Origin: Prorocentrum cordatum
Lineage: Eukaryota > Sar > Dinophyceae > Prorocentrales > Prorocentraceae
Direction: 5' to 3'
Length of the DNA stretch: 64,000 bases
Assembly (NCBI GenBank): GCA_963575745.1
Contig: CAUYUJ010005780.1
Coordinates: forward strand, 362,501 to 426,500
Positions 22,885-32,396 of the stretch are shown here, one piece after another (within the stretch, counting starts at the first letter, position 1; each line of letters starts with the position of its first letter). The position numbers and the translations under genes were made by a program. Below the pieces are notes generated by a model that was not told the DNA's origin, did not search any database, and was given only the letters and a program-made list of their open reading frames with translations.

Positions 22885-23063
22885 ACTACCTACCAGACCA
22901 CCCCAACCCAACCCGAAGACCCGAATTTGACCCGAATTTCGGGTTGGGGGGGGGGGGTACGGATTCCATGTGTTTTTTCAATGTTCCCCGACCCCCCCCC
23001 CCCACTGGAAATCGAGGATAAATTTGGGCCTTCGGGTTGGGTTGGGGTGGTTTGGTGGGTGGT
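22885..23063. mobile_element. foldback element, family I (single copy)
   Basis: 44-bp terminal inverted repeats match at 39 of 44 positions by my count. The left arm contains ACCACCCCAACCCAACCCGA and the right its complement TCGGGTTGGGTTGGGGTGGT. Poly-G and poly-C runs of 12-13 lie inside. Length is 179 bp with no ORF. Confidence 0.8.
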
Positions 23064-23405
23064 GAATAAAAGTGAGGCGGGGGGGGGGCGTTGCCAGTCT
23101 GCGAGGCTCGGAGTAATAGTTCAAAAAGCCCGCCGCAGGCACAACGAGCCAGCCAGAGGAGCTGTTCTTCCTCAAAGCACCGTGGGTGGGTGGCGGGTGG
23201 GTAGTGGGCGAGGATAACGACAACAACAATCATGTTACCATGATGTTCAGTGGCTGGTTTTATTGTGCAACATGCATTCGTCATGTTAGCTTCCTCGCCA
23301 TGGGGGAGTCCCACCGGACCCCTGGGCGCACGTGGTTTAACGATATTGCTCTGTCCTCTTCCAAAACCCTCATCCCTTCGGGGAGGAGTAACCCCTCTCC
23401 CCTCA
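23064..23405. other. gene-free interval
   Basis: Nothing recognised apart from short GTGGGTGGGTGG words near 23165-23210. Confidence 0.4.
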
Positions 23406-23407
23406 GA

Positions 23408-23544
<137 letters not shown>

Positions 23545-23569
23545 GGGGGGGCACGAGGGGTCCGAGCGT

Positions 23570-24160
23570 CCAAAGTCGCCGAAGATGGCTCCAAGAGGGC
23601 GTCCGATGCTCCAAGATGGCCTCCGCGGCGGCTCAAGATAACTGAAGATGGTTCAAGGTAGCTTCCGACATCATACCTCCAAGAGGCCCGACAAGGGCCA
23701 CAACACGGTTCCACATGCTCACGGAGCCCCCATCAGGGCCCCATACGAGGACAAAACCCATCAACAAGCTAAGGCCAATCAATAGTTTCTGCCTTCTCGC
23801 CGTTTCGCTTCCGATGCGCTTGTGAGGCCTCAGGATTGCCCCAAGATGGCCCACCAGAGCCCAAAGAGGCCTAAGAAGCGACTTTGATGGTCGAATGGGA
23901 GGAGGCAAATCGAGGGCCCGGCTCCTTTGATCGATAACCTCCAAGAGGTTATGGAGACGCCCCTCAAGGCTCCCAAGAGGCACCCACGACAGCCTCAATA
24001 TGACCTCAAGATGGCCCCCAAACGATCCCTGGAGAGCCCAACAGCGCCCCAACAGCGTCCCTCCAGGGCCCCATGAGGCGATTAGCATCCTTCTCCTCCT
24101 CCTCTCCTCGCCCCACCGCGGTCCCCAGGAATGGCTCGAAGAGGCCCGCCAAGGCGCCAA
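23570..24160. repeat. CCAAGATGG/CCCAAGAGG short-repeat block with conserved core
   Basis: CCAAGATGGCC, CCAAGAGG and GCCCCAACA words recur throughout. At 23791-23812 it carries CTTCTCGCCGTTTCGCTTCC, a reverse-orientation copy of the GGAAGCGAAAAGGCGAGAA core seen at 37.3-38.0, 42.7 and 58.6 kb. Confidence 0.7.
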
Positions 24161-24645
24161 CCCCTGCTCCCAAAGATCTATATGTTCATCCTGGTTGCCT
24201 GCTTTGTTTCACAATGTGTGTCTTTTCGTCCTTTTCCCCTTCAACTCTCATGTGCAAGGATACTGAACTGGCTGGTGGAGATACGCGAAGCGTCAAACGA
24301 CTCATTGCAAACATCAGAGGCCCGAGATTCCCTTATCCAGAAATCCCGCCTGACAATGTTTTGCCAATACCCCTCACAAAGCATTCGACCGTCTTCAACT
24401 CAACTATTTGGGGACTTCTTTGGGCCGTCTTGGCGTCATCCTGGGCCGTCTCGGGGTTCTGTTGTGACGTCCGAATACCTCTTATGGCGCCCTTGAATTG
24501 ATTGGCGCCCCTTCCAGATCGTTTGCGGCGCCTTTGCAAGGACCTTTGCGGAAACCTCCTGGGGTTGCCCTGAAGCCATCCGGAGGTGTTGACGAAACGA
24601 GGGCTCCACTCTCGAGCAACAAATGAAACATCCCAGCAGCCCTCT
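24161..24645. other. gene-free; contains one junction motif at 24274
   Basis: GGTGGAGATACGCGAAGCG at 24274-24292 belongs to the dispersed junction motif family described in the findings. Nothing else is recognised. Confidence 0.5.
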
Positions 24646-24797
24646 GGGCGTAGGTGGTCTAGGGCGCTTCCTCTTCCAGCCCCCTCCTGCCTCGTGGGGA
24701 AAGTTTATCACTGCCCCCTGTTCATACACACCCCCTCCCCCACCTGGCCGGCCGCCAACCCGGAACCATGCGCCCCCCCCCCCATCCCTGCCAACAA
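24646..24797. repeat. dispersed module E, copy 1
   Basis: Starts GGGCGTAGGTGGTCTAGGG and continues CTTCCTCTTCCA, GGGGAAAGTTTATCA, CACCCCCTCCCC, ending CCATCCCTGCCAACAAA. The same order is found at 40869-41115; its first half is at 37191-37290. Confidence 0.8.
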
Positions 24798-24859
24798 AAA
24801 AAATGCACATTGCGGGGCCCACCCTGCCAATCATTCCCTGGAAAGAAGATTGGGGGGCG

Positions 24860-25600
24860 GGGGCTGACGCCATTCAGGCCCGGGGGGGAGGAGGGGGGGA
24901 GGAGGCTTCGCTCTGTCGAGGGGCGGGGGGGGCTGACGCCATTAGGGCCCGGGAGGGAAGAGGGGGGGGGGGAGCTGACGCCATTCAGGCCTGGGGGGGG
25001 GGGGGTCGCTCTGTCGGGGGAGGGGGGGCTGACGCCACTCAGGCCCTGGAGGGAAGACAGGGGGAGGGGGGAACGCCATGGGGAGGAGAGAGGAGGGGAA
25101 GGGGGGGAGGGCTGACGCCATTCAGGCCCGGGAGGGAAGAGGTGGGATGGAGCTTCGTTCTGTCGAGGGGGGAGGGGACCATAAGGCCCCAGAGGGAGGA
25201 GGAGAAGGGGGGCTGACGCCATTCAGGCCCGGGAGGGAGAAGGTGGGGGGGCTTTGCTCTGTGGGTGGGGGGGGGTGACGCCGTTCGGGCCCGGGAAGGA
25301 GGAGGGGAGGGGAGGGGCCGACGCCGTTCAGGCCAGGTAGGGAGAAGGGGGGGGTAAGGGGGGAACGCGAAGGGCAAGAGAGTGGGGGGAACGCCATGGC
25401 TGACGCCACTCAGGCCTGGGAAGAGGAAGTCGGGGGAGGGGGGGGGAGCTGACGTCGGCTGACGCCGCTCAGGCCCTGGAGGGGGATCTGGAAGGGGGGA
25501 GGGAAGGAGCCCTGACGCCATGGCTGGCGCCATTCAGGCCCGGGAAGGAGAAGTCGATGGGGGGCGGGGGCTGACGCCATGGCTGACGGCATTCAAACCC
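24860..25600. repeat. G-rich minisatellite, GCTGACGCCATTCAGGCC unit
   Basis: The 18-bp word GCTGACGCCATTCAGGCC, or a 1-3 base variant, recurs at least ten times, separated by 25-80 bp of GGGAGGGAAGAGGGGGGG-type sequence and several CTTCGCTCTGTCG words. The plus strand is extremely G-rich. Confidence 0.88.
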
Positions 25601-25849
25601 GGACAGCGGGAGGGGACACCTCTTGAGCTTGGCTGTTCACACGAAGTCGTCACATTCGAATATCCGACGGTTGCCCAAGCGAGCTCAACATCTGTATCCG
25701 CCGACTCCTTGTGGGTCTCTAGGCGTGTGAGATTCCCCCCCCCCCCATAATCCCCCCCACGCAGGGACCCCAAACCGGCAATTCGACCCCTCGCCCGGCG
25801 CGACCCCGGACCGAACGCGCCACGGGGGAGCGGAGGGGAGGGCCCCAAA
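25601..25849. other. unannotated spacer
   Basis: GC-rich spacer with a poly-C run at 25735-25747. No feature. Confidence 0.4.
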
Positions 25850-26385
25850 ACTTGCCAAAAAAACAACCAACACGTTCCCCAGACGGTCCCCGGGGGCCAC
25901 GATTCGCAGACATATCGTCCGTAGGTGCCCACGCTGGCCTCCAGGCGGTCTCCGAAGCTGCCAAGACGCCCCCAAAAGGCCCCCAAGATGCGTTCCAAGA
26001 GGGTCGCAATAACAAAATATCGGCACATGTCCCTTCGAAACCAAGCATTTTTCGCTCGCTCGCTCATTCGGCTTTCACAACGTCCAAAATAAGCAAAGAA
26101 ACCTTCAACATCGCCCACAGACGGCCAAAGAGGCCCCAAAGAAGGGTCGAAGAGGGTCCATCAACAGCCCACGAGACCCCCAAGACAGCCCAAGAGGGCC
26201 CCCAGACGGCCCCAAGACGAAGTCCAAAGGGAAATTTGTTTAAGCCTTCGGCCCCAAGACGCCCCCAGCCTGCTCCGAGAACACCTCAGAAGGCCCTGAA
26301 GGACCTCCAAGAAAACCTCCGAGACCTCCACGAAGCCCCAAGGAAGTCCCCAAGAGGCCCCCGAACGACCTGCAAGACGACCCCG
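25850..26385. repeat. CCAAGACG/CCCCAAGAGG short-repeat block
   Basis: Degenerate 9-bp-type repeats (CCCCAAGACG, CCAAGAGGCCCC) of the same class as 37.3-38.3 kb. The plus frame across it is Pro/Lys/Arg-rich repeat translation. Confidence 0.7.
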
Positions 26386-26501
26386 TCCGGCCTCCCACGA
26401 GATCCTCTGAACCATCCGTGTGGCCGCAAACCTGCAACCCAAACAAGGCGGCGGGATGCGCCGAGAACCACTCGTCTGGTTTTTGGACCGACACCTGCCG
26501 T

Positions 26502-27475
26502 CTACGAACGCACGTGTTCGCAGGTTTTTGCCCGTGTCTGCGTGGCGAACACTTCGAAAGTCAGCCACGAAAAAGGCAGCGACCACGCAGACATTATCCC
26601 TCCACCATCTGACATTGCCCCCGCCTCCAGAGCGCTCAGGCGCCAGGCTGCGTGCTTGACCATAATGGGCAAGATCTTGTGCTCCAAGCCCACCGTCAGG
26701 TTGTAGCACTGCTCGAAGCGCGACCTGATAGTCCCGAGCTGCTTCTCGACCTCGTGGTTCGCCCGCTCGATGCCTCCATCGCTGACGCTGGACACCTTGG
26801 GGGTGTTCAGCAGCGCTGTCTCGTGGGCGCGGCTGTCCCGGACGTTGCCGGCCAGCTTCTTGATGGCGTTTTCCTGGTCGCTGAGGATCGTCACGCGTGT
26901 CCGGCCCGTGTGCCTCAGAGCCTCGATGACGACGGCCATCGGATCGCCGCCCTTGACCGCCGTCGGTGCGAAGACGGCGCCGCCGTGCATGTCCAGGCAG
27001 TTGAGCACTGACTTCAACCGCTGCGGGTCGATGGCCCTCACCAGGAAGAAGTAATCCATGACAAACCTGGCCTCGCCCGTGGTTGCATCAAGGCGCGGGT
27101 GATGGGCGTCGTCGCTGGCCTTGCCCATTGCGCAATGGGGGCACCGCGAGCGGAACGGCAAGTGCGTGATTCGGTGAATGTCGAACTCGACCTTCGACCC
27201 CTCTGGAGGAAGCTTCTTGTGCGAAGCTGCGCGGCTCTCCTCGCTCGCCGGAAGCTGCGCCGGGGCGGGGCTGCCCGCGCCCGGACCGCCGCCAGGGGCC
27301 CTCGCGTGCTGTTCTGGCTCCTGCGCTGGAGCCTGCGCTGGCGCCTTCTGAACCTCAGCCGCCGGTCGCGCGGGACGCAAGGCGTCGCGTCCCGCGGCTC
27401 CTCCACCTGGCGCGGCAGCCAAAGTCGGGCACCCGCGCGGCGTCAGAAGGGTCGAGCAGCAAAAAGCCAGGGGAT
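26502..27475 (-). pseudogene. Ty1/copia-like integrase fragment
   Basis: An open minus frame contains a copia-type integrase between about 27220 and 26615. Counting from the frame's first Met at 27770, there is a zinc-binding-like pattern (His199, His203, Cys210, Cys213 within THLPFRSRCPHC). The full catalytic triad is visible: Asp239 (VMDYFF), Asp298 (SDQENA) and Glu335 (GGIERANHEVE), with 36 residues between the second Asp and the Glu, as expected of DD35E-type integrases. An Ala/Pro/Glu-rich linker precedes it, as in dinoflagellate copia polyproteins. GAG and protease upstream and RT-RNase H downstream are missing, so this is a fragment although the triad survives. Residues before about 100 (right of 27475) come from a separate inserted repeat and are not copia. 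The function, DNA strand transfer during retrotransposition, is known for the family; activity here is very unlikely. Confidence 0.85.
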
Positions 27476-27478
27476 AAT

Positions 27479-27800
27479 GGTGGGGATGCATTTTGCCCGC
27501 AAGCGATACGGTCAGCCGCGCGCCGTCAGACAAAACAAATCGATAAATAAGCGCAAACCCTGCTGCCGCAAGGAGGCGCGGAAAAAAAAGGCCACGGAAG
27601 TGGCGACAACTAGAATGCCGAACGGAGGCAGACGGCAGCGAAGAAGCGGCGAGGACCGAACGGAAAAACGGAAGAACAAAGAGAAAGAGGAGAAGACGGG
27701 ACAAAAAAAAGGAAACAAACGGCAGATCAAGCTCAGGCAAATTAGTAGACGAACGCCCCTTGTCGAACAACCAGAAATTAAAGTACTGGTAGGGATACGC
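27479..27800. mobile_element. dispersed element H, copy 1, flanked by GGTGGGGAT repeats
   Basis: Begins GGTGGGGATGCATTTTGCCC and ends GGTAGGGATACGCGAAGCG, so a near-identical 10-bp word flanks about 300 bp. The interior has AGCCGCGCGCCGTC near the left and CGCCCCTTGTCGAACAACC near the right, both matched at 43183-43460. The middle is A-rich on the plus strand (ACAAAAAAAAGGAAAC). It abuts the copia relic and may have inserted into it. Confidence 0.7.
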
Positions 27801-28161
27801 GAAGCGACTAGAATTTTGAACGGAAGCATCGTCATTGCAATTCGGGGGGCGGCTTGTGGCGCCAACACGCTAGCGCTCTTCCCGATTAGAAAAGCAAGGG
27901 AAAAGCACATGGAAAAAACTGACATTGTTTGGGGGCTGTTTTTTTTCAGCGGCAAGCAACAGCGCCAATCTTGAATAAACATGCGGACATGTAGACCAAG
28001 AGCGTCGTTGCTACAGGTGGCCAGCTAGCGGACCCAAAGCACGAACGCCACTGCTGAGTAACAAACTACAAAATATCGAGCGGAAGCGCTGGTTTTGTTG
28101 GAAGGTCGGTTGCCGGCGGCGGGCAAGACCACCGGTATATGACAATGCTGACCGCAAAAGC
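27801..28161. other. gene-free interval
   Basis: Unique sequence with a T-tract (GGCTGTTTTTTTTCAGCGGC at 27935) resembling the T-tract start of element H. Nothing else is seen. Confidence 0.4.
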
Positions 28162-28218
28162 CCACTTGAGCCACGCACGCAGGGACAGTGTTGGACCGCT
28201 CGGCCCCCTCACTCTGAC
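28162..28218. repeat. dispersed tail block F, copy 2
   Basis: Contains ACTTGAGCCACGCACGCAGG and GCTCGGCCCCCTCACTCTGA. It is more diverged than copies 1 and 3, and no GGGTCGCGG minisatellite lies beside it. Confidence 0.75.
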
Positions 28219-28748
28219 GACTTCGTGAGCTCGTCTTGCACGCAAACATCGTGGTCATGCATATCCCGCATGACATTCCACTGAAACATATGTTCAATGC
28301 ATTCATGCGGGGTGACACCCAAGAGCCCACTGGTCCCTCTGATGGCCTCACCGCTCTGAAAATGACGTACCACCCTGACGACTGAAATGCGATTCCAACC
28401 GTGACCGTAGCTTGACGCTTGTAATTTGAAAATTGTTTATAATAAGCCCGCGCCATCCTGACCACCGACAAGCGAAGAAATAAAAATCCCCGAGACGTGT
28501 CCCCTCACACCAATCAATCAATCAACCAATGTGGCCGTGCAAAACAGCACATCGACGAAAACAGCACAGGGCAAAGTACAGCCGTTCTGGTTATACACTC
28601 TCTTAAAACAAATAGATAAACAAAACAACGCATGCCTGGGAAATGCCCCTCCATCGAGCTTTGCTGTAGACCGACCCGAGCTCAGCGTGCCTAGATTGAC
28701 AGGGGCCTCGCATGCTTGCAAAACGTGTTCGCGCATTATTCGGATAGA
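28219..28748. other. gene-free interval
   Basis: Less GC-rich than its surroundings, with no recognisable coding, RNA or repeat feature. Frames of about 90-150 residues lack domains. Confidence 0.4.
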
Positions 28749-28939
28749 AACCTCCATTGGGGTCCGTGAAGATGACGTCGGGGGATCGCGTGGCATCGCC
28801 GATGCATCGGCGACCTGGACGATGCATCAGCGACGTCGATGTGCAGAACACCGCGCTCCTCATTAAGCCGCATCGCTGCTGCATCGGCGATGCGACGCGA
28901 TTACCCGATCCTATCGGACCCTATCTGGGAGGCCTAGAC
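28749..28939. mobile_element. foldback element, family A copy 2
   Basis: Left GGTCCGTGAAGATGACGTCG, then GGGGATCGCG; right GATCCTATCGGACCCTATC, then GGGAGGCCTAGAC. The interior shows GATGCATCGGCGA words. It is about 191 bp and the left terminus is more eroded than in copy 1. Confidence 0.75.
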
Positions 28940-29239
28940 CCGCAAGAGAGCCCAGAATCGAATCGACAAATTGGATCGGCGATCGAGATGAATCGGATCG
29001 ACGGGAATCGGCAACCAAGTCGGGAAAGTCGGACCGGCTGAAATCGGAATACTACTAAGAGCGCGTTTCTTTATGTTCGGCGATGACGGGCGTCATGGGG
29101 GGGGGGAGGGCGGGGGGGGTATGACGTGACGCCCCCGCCCCCCGTGTGGTTTTGGCAGTACAGCCGCGTCAAGGCGCACGACGCGACGAGCGACGAGCGA
29201 CGAGCGACGAAGAAGACGCGAGCAACATGTAGGTGGCGA

Positions 29240-29540
29240 TCTGCCCATTGCGCCTGTGTACACCACAACGCTCGCGTGCACCACACCGCTCGTGTGCACC
29301 ACAGCGCCTGCGTACACCGCAACAGCCGTGTGCAACGCACCGCCCGTGTATACCACAATACTTGGGAGCACTACAGCGCCGGTGTGCATACATCACAGCA
29401 GCCATGTGCAACACAACGCCTGTGTACACCACAGTGCTTGCGTGCACACCTGTGCACGCCACAGCGCCTGTCTACACCACAGCATCCGCGTGCAACGCAT
29501 CGCTGGTGTACACCACAGTGCCTGCGTGCATAGGACAGGT
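29240..29540. repeat. approximately 24-bp minisatellite (CACCACAGCGCCTGTGTACA), left arm
   Basis: About 13 degenerate units such as GTGCACCACAGCGCCTGCGT and GTGTACACCACAGTGCCTGC. Its reverse complement forms the array at 31690-32000. Confidence 0.88.
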
Positions 29541-29995
29541 AGAAGGAGCATGTACGTCAGGATCTGCTGCGGACAACTAAACGCCACGCCAGGAAAGTTC
29601 TGATAATCGACTGCGGCGTTTTTCCCTCCTCCCTCCTCCTCCACCTCCTCCTCCTCCTCCTCCTCCTTTTCCTCATTCTTACCCCTGTCGTGCGGCTTGG
29701 CGTTACAGCGCACGTGCGCATCTCAGCGTGCACCGCAAAATGGTCGATTGAATCGGCCCACTTGGTTCTCGGACGGCCAGTTTAGCTGGAGCCTCCTGGA
29801 CGCAAATGGGAGTTAAGGTGATTCGGGCGGACTCGGGGGGACTCGTAGATTCCAGCGGCGCTCCTTTGTCCATAAAGATTTGTTATCTAACAGTTTTTGC
29901 TGATAGGTTTCTGGTGGGATCAAAAGAAAGCATCTTGACGCCCCAGGGGGGGTCTGGGTGGGATCCGGACAAGGAACCGGACAAAAAGGTCAGCC
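29541..29995. other. spacer within the inverted-repeat structure
   Basis: A CTC-rich tract at 29625-29680, then unique sequence without a gene. Confidence 0.5.
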
Positions 29996-30060
29996 CCAGG
30001 AATCCTTAGGAATCCTTAGGGGTTCTTTGGAATCCTTAGGAATCCATTCCCAGAACACGA

Positions 30061-30383
30061 CTCCCAGGCCACATTTTGAATGCCCGGAGCCAACTGTAGG
30101 CCACTTCGTGTTCTTCGTGTTCCCAGAACACCATTCCCAGGCCACATTTTGAATGCCCGGAGCCAACTGTAGGCCACTTCGTGTTCTTCGTCTTCCCAGA
30201 ACACTACTCCCAGGCCACATTTTGAATGCCCGGAGCCATCTGTAGGCCACTTCGTGTTCTTCGTCTTCCCAGAACACTACTCCCAGGCCACATTCTGATT
30301 GCCCGGAGCCAGCTGTGGGCCACTTCGCGATCTTCTTGTTTCCAGAACACCAGTCCTGTGCCATATTTTGAATGCCCGAGCTG
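30061..30383. repeat. 73-bp tandem repeat, five copies, exact period
   Basis: CCACATTTTGAATGCCCGG starts at 30069, 30142, 30215 and 30288, with a variant (CCATATTTTGAATGCC) at 30361. All four spacings are exactly 73 bp. Units also contain CCAGAACAC and GTAGGCCACTTCGTGTTC. The absence of indels suggests recent expansion. Confidence 0.95.
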
Positions 30384-31235
30384 AGGTAGGCTGAGGCCGA
30401 AGCAGGCTCAGGCCGAGGCAGGCTGAGGCTGAGGCTGAGGCACGCCGAGGCAGGCTGAGGCTGAGGCAGAGGCAGGCTGAGGCTGAGGCAGGCTGAGGCT
30501 GAGGCTGACGCAGGCTGAGGCCGAGGCAGGCTGAGGCTGAGGCTGAGGCAGGCTGAGGCTGAGGCAGGCTGAGACTGAGGCTGAGGCAGGCTGAGGCTGA
30601 GGCTGTGGAAGAGGTTGCGGCTGAGGCAGGCTGAGGCTGAGGCTGATGCATGCTGAGGCTGAGGCAGGCTGAGGCTGAGGCTGAGGCAGGCTGAGGCTGA
30701 GGCTGAGGCAGGCTGAGGCTGAGGCTGAGGCTGAGGCAGGCTGAGGCTGAGGCCGAGGCAAGCCGAGCCAGGCTGAGGCTGAGGCTGAGGCTGAGGCAGG
30801 TTGAGGCAGAGACAGGCTGAGGCTGAGGCTGAGGCAGGCTGAGGCTGAGGCAGGCTGAGGCTGAGGCCGAGGCAGGCTCAGGCCGAGACAGGCCGAAGCT
30901 GAGACTAGGTGAGGCTGAATGGGGGGGGGAAGGGGGGGGGGGAGGATGGGGAGGCTGAGGCAGGCTGAGGCCGAGGCAGGCTGAGGCCGAGGCAGGCTGA
31001 GGCTGAGGCTGAGGCAAGCCGAAGCAGGCTGAGGCTGAGGCTGAGGCTGAGGCTGAGGCAGGCTGAGACTGAGGCAGGCTGAGGCTGAGGCTGACGCAGG
31101 CTGAGGCCGAGGCAGGCTGAGGCTGAGGCTGAGGCAGGCTGAGGCTGAGGCCGAGGCAGGCTGAGGCTGAGGCTGAGGCAAACCGAGGCAGGCTGAGGCA
31201 GGCTGAGGCTGAGGCTGAAACTGAGGCAGGCTGAG
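30384..31235. repeat. GAGGCT/GAGGCAGGCT satellite, 850 bp
   Basis: Hexamer GAGGCT and decamer GAGGCAGGCT alternate through 850 bp, interrupted only at 30905-30950 by poly-G. The minus frame of about 300-350 residues (Ala-Ser-Ala-Cys-Leu-Ser-Leu periodic) is repeat translation. Confidence 0.95.
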
Positions 31236-31239
31236 GCAG

Positions 31240-31475
31240 CCGTAGGAATCCATAGGAATCCTTAGGAATCCATAGGAATCCTTGGACATCCGTAGGCATC
31301 CTTTGGAATCCGTAGGCATAGTTAAGCATCTTCAGGACTCCTTCGGAATCCTTAGGAATGCATAGGAATCCCTAGGAATCAGGATTCCTAAGGATTCCTA
31401 AGGTTTCCTAAGGATTCCATTGGATTCCTCAGGATGCCTTAGGAATCCCTAGGAATCCTTAGGATTCAATTGGGT
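31240..31475. repeat. GGAATCCTTA short repeat with internal inversion
   Basis: About a dozen 10-mers of TAGGAATCCT type. Near 31380 the orientation flips to AGGATTCCTAAGG, then flips back. Similar words flank the 73-bp array on its other side (29995-30045). Confidence 0.88.
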
Positions 31476-31689
31476 CCTAAGGCCGTTGCCACTGCGACTG
31501 TCATTGCGAATGCGACTGCGACTGCGAGAACAGCAGAACTCTAGAACTGGATGCTCACCTGAAGCGTAAGGGGAATGCTTCCAGAGATGCTTATACACAT
31601 CGCTGTTAGGTTGCTTTGCCGGGATACGTTTCCATTGTTTTCTCTGGAATCCACACGCGCACCATCTTGTCACAAGGATTCCTTCTGAA
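31476..31689. other. spacer within the inverted-repeat structure
   Basis: Unique sequence with GCGACTGCGACTG words at the start. No gene. Confidence 0.45.
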
Positions 31690-32005
31690 TTTCTATACAC
31701 CACAATGGTGCTCTGTTGCACACGGCTGGTGTTGTGCGCACAGGCGCCGTGGCGTACACAGGCACTGCAATGCACGCAGGCATTGTGGTGTACACTGGTG
31801 CTGTGTTGCGCACGGCTGATGTGGTGTACGGAGGCGCTGTGGTGTACACAGGAGCTGCTGTGCCCGCAGGCACGGTGGCACAAACTGACGCTGTGTTGCA
31901 CGCGGCCGCTGTGGTGTACATCGGCGGTGTGGTGTACACAGGCGCTGTGGTGCACGCGGGCACTCTGATGTACACAGGCGTTGTGGTGCATATCGCCACC
32001 TACAT
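31690..32005. repeat. minisatellite, right arm (reverse complement of 29240-29540)
   Basis: CTGTGGTGTACACAGGCGCT units, about 13 copies, ending in the unique word ATCGCCACCTACATG that is inverted relative to 29227. Confidence 0.88.
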
Positions 32006-32159
32006 GTTCGTGCTACCCGTCCTCCGTCATTCCTAAGCATTCCCAGACGCCGCCGGCGCGAAACGTGACATCATCGACCCCCTCCCCCCCCAAATGATTG
32101 CCGTCATCGGCCCGGACATAAAAACAGGCTCCAGCCGCGTCCGCGCGCACGACGACGAT

Positions 32160-32194
32160 GAGCGACGACCGACGAACCACGAGCGACGACGACG

Positions 32195-32228
<34 letters not shown>
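32160..32228. repeat. (GAC)n repeat
   Basis: GAGCGACGACCGACG grades into pure GAC triplets at 32195-32226. A shorter GAGCGAC run occurs at 29186-29215 in the left arm. Confidence 0.85.
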
Positions 32229-32229
<1 letters not shown>

Positions 32230-32396
32230 CTGCGGACCAGACACCTATGCGGATTCCTACGCGGACACCAGCGCAGATCCCAATGCGCACGGCGGCAGTG
32301 CCCGGAGCGCACTGGGGGGAGGAGCGTTACGTCATAGGGGGGGGGGAGCGGGGGCCATTCCGCCCGTCATGCCCAAAGCAATAAAGAAACGGGCTC

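Larger units (their letters stand above)
29059..32396. mobile_element. 3.3-kb inverted-repeat (foldback) structure
   Basis: The outer ends are inverted copies: GCGTTTCTTTAT (29063) with ATGACGGGCG, against CGCCCGTCATG and ATAAAGAAACGGGCTC (ending 32396). Next inside, TATGACGTGACGCCCCC (29120) faces GGAGCGTTACGTCATA. Then CATGTAGGTGGCGAT (29227) faces ATCGCCACCTACATG. Inside that, a CACCACAGCGCCTG-type array on the left is complementary to a CTGTGGTGTACAC-type array on the right. About 2.1 kb of satellite and spacer sits in the middle. There is no transposase or other ORF. The right arm is longer (about 680 versus 480 bp) because it carries an extra internal copy of the arm sequence in direct orientation near 32068-32160. 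Confidence 0.75.

Noticed and set aside
22885-23063. CCAACCC/GGGTTGG words as internal telomere repeats
   Set aside because: The unit is not TTTAGGG and only a few copies occur, confined to the inverted arms of a foldback element.
27476-27770. Hydrophobic N-terminal 98 residues of the integrase ORF as a signal peptide or membrane domain
   Set aside because: This stretch is the reverse complement of the A-rich repeat element H, which recurs at 43.2 kb. The hydrophobicity comes from T-rich codons.
30277-31329. 350- and 303-residue minus ORFs rich in Ala, Ser, Cys and Leu
   Set aside because: Translations of the GAGGCT satellite, open in two frames at once.
29240-32005. CRISPR-like repeat arrays
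   Set aside because: Units are contiguous and degenerate with no unique spacers, and the context is eukaryotic with no cas genes. The same holds for the 103-bp, 90-bp and 73-bp arrays.
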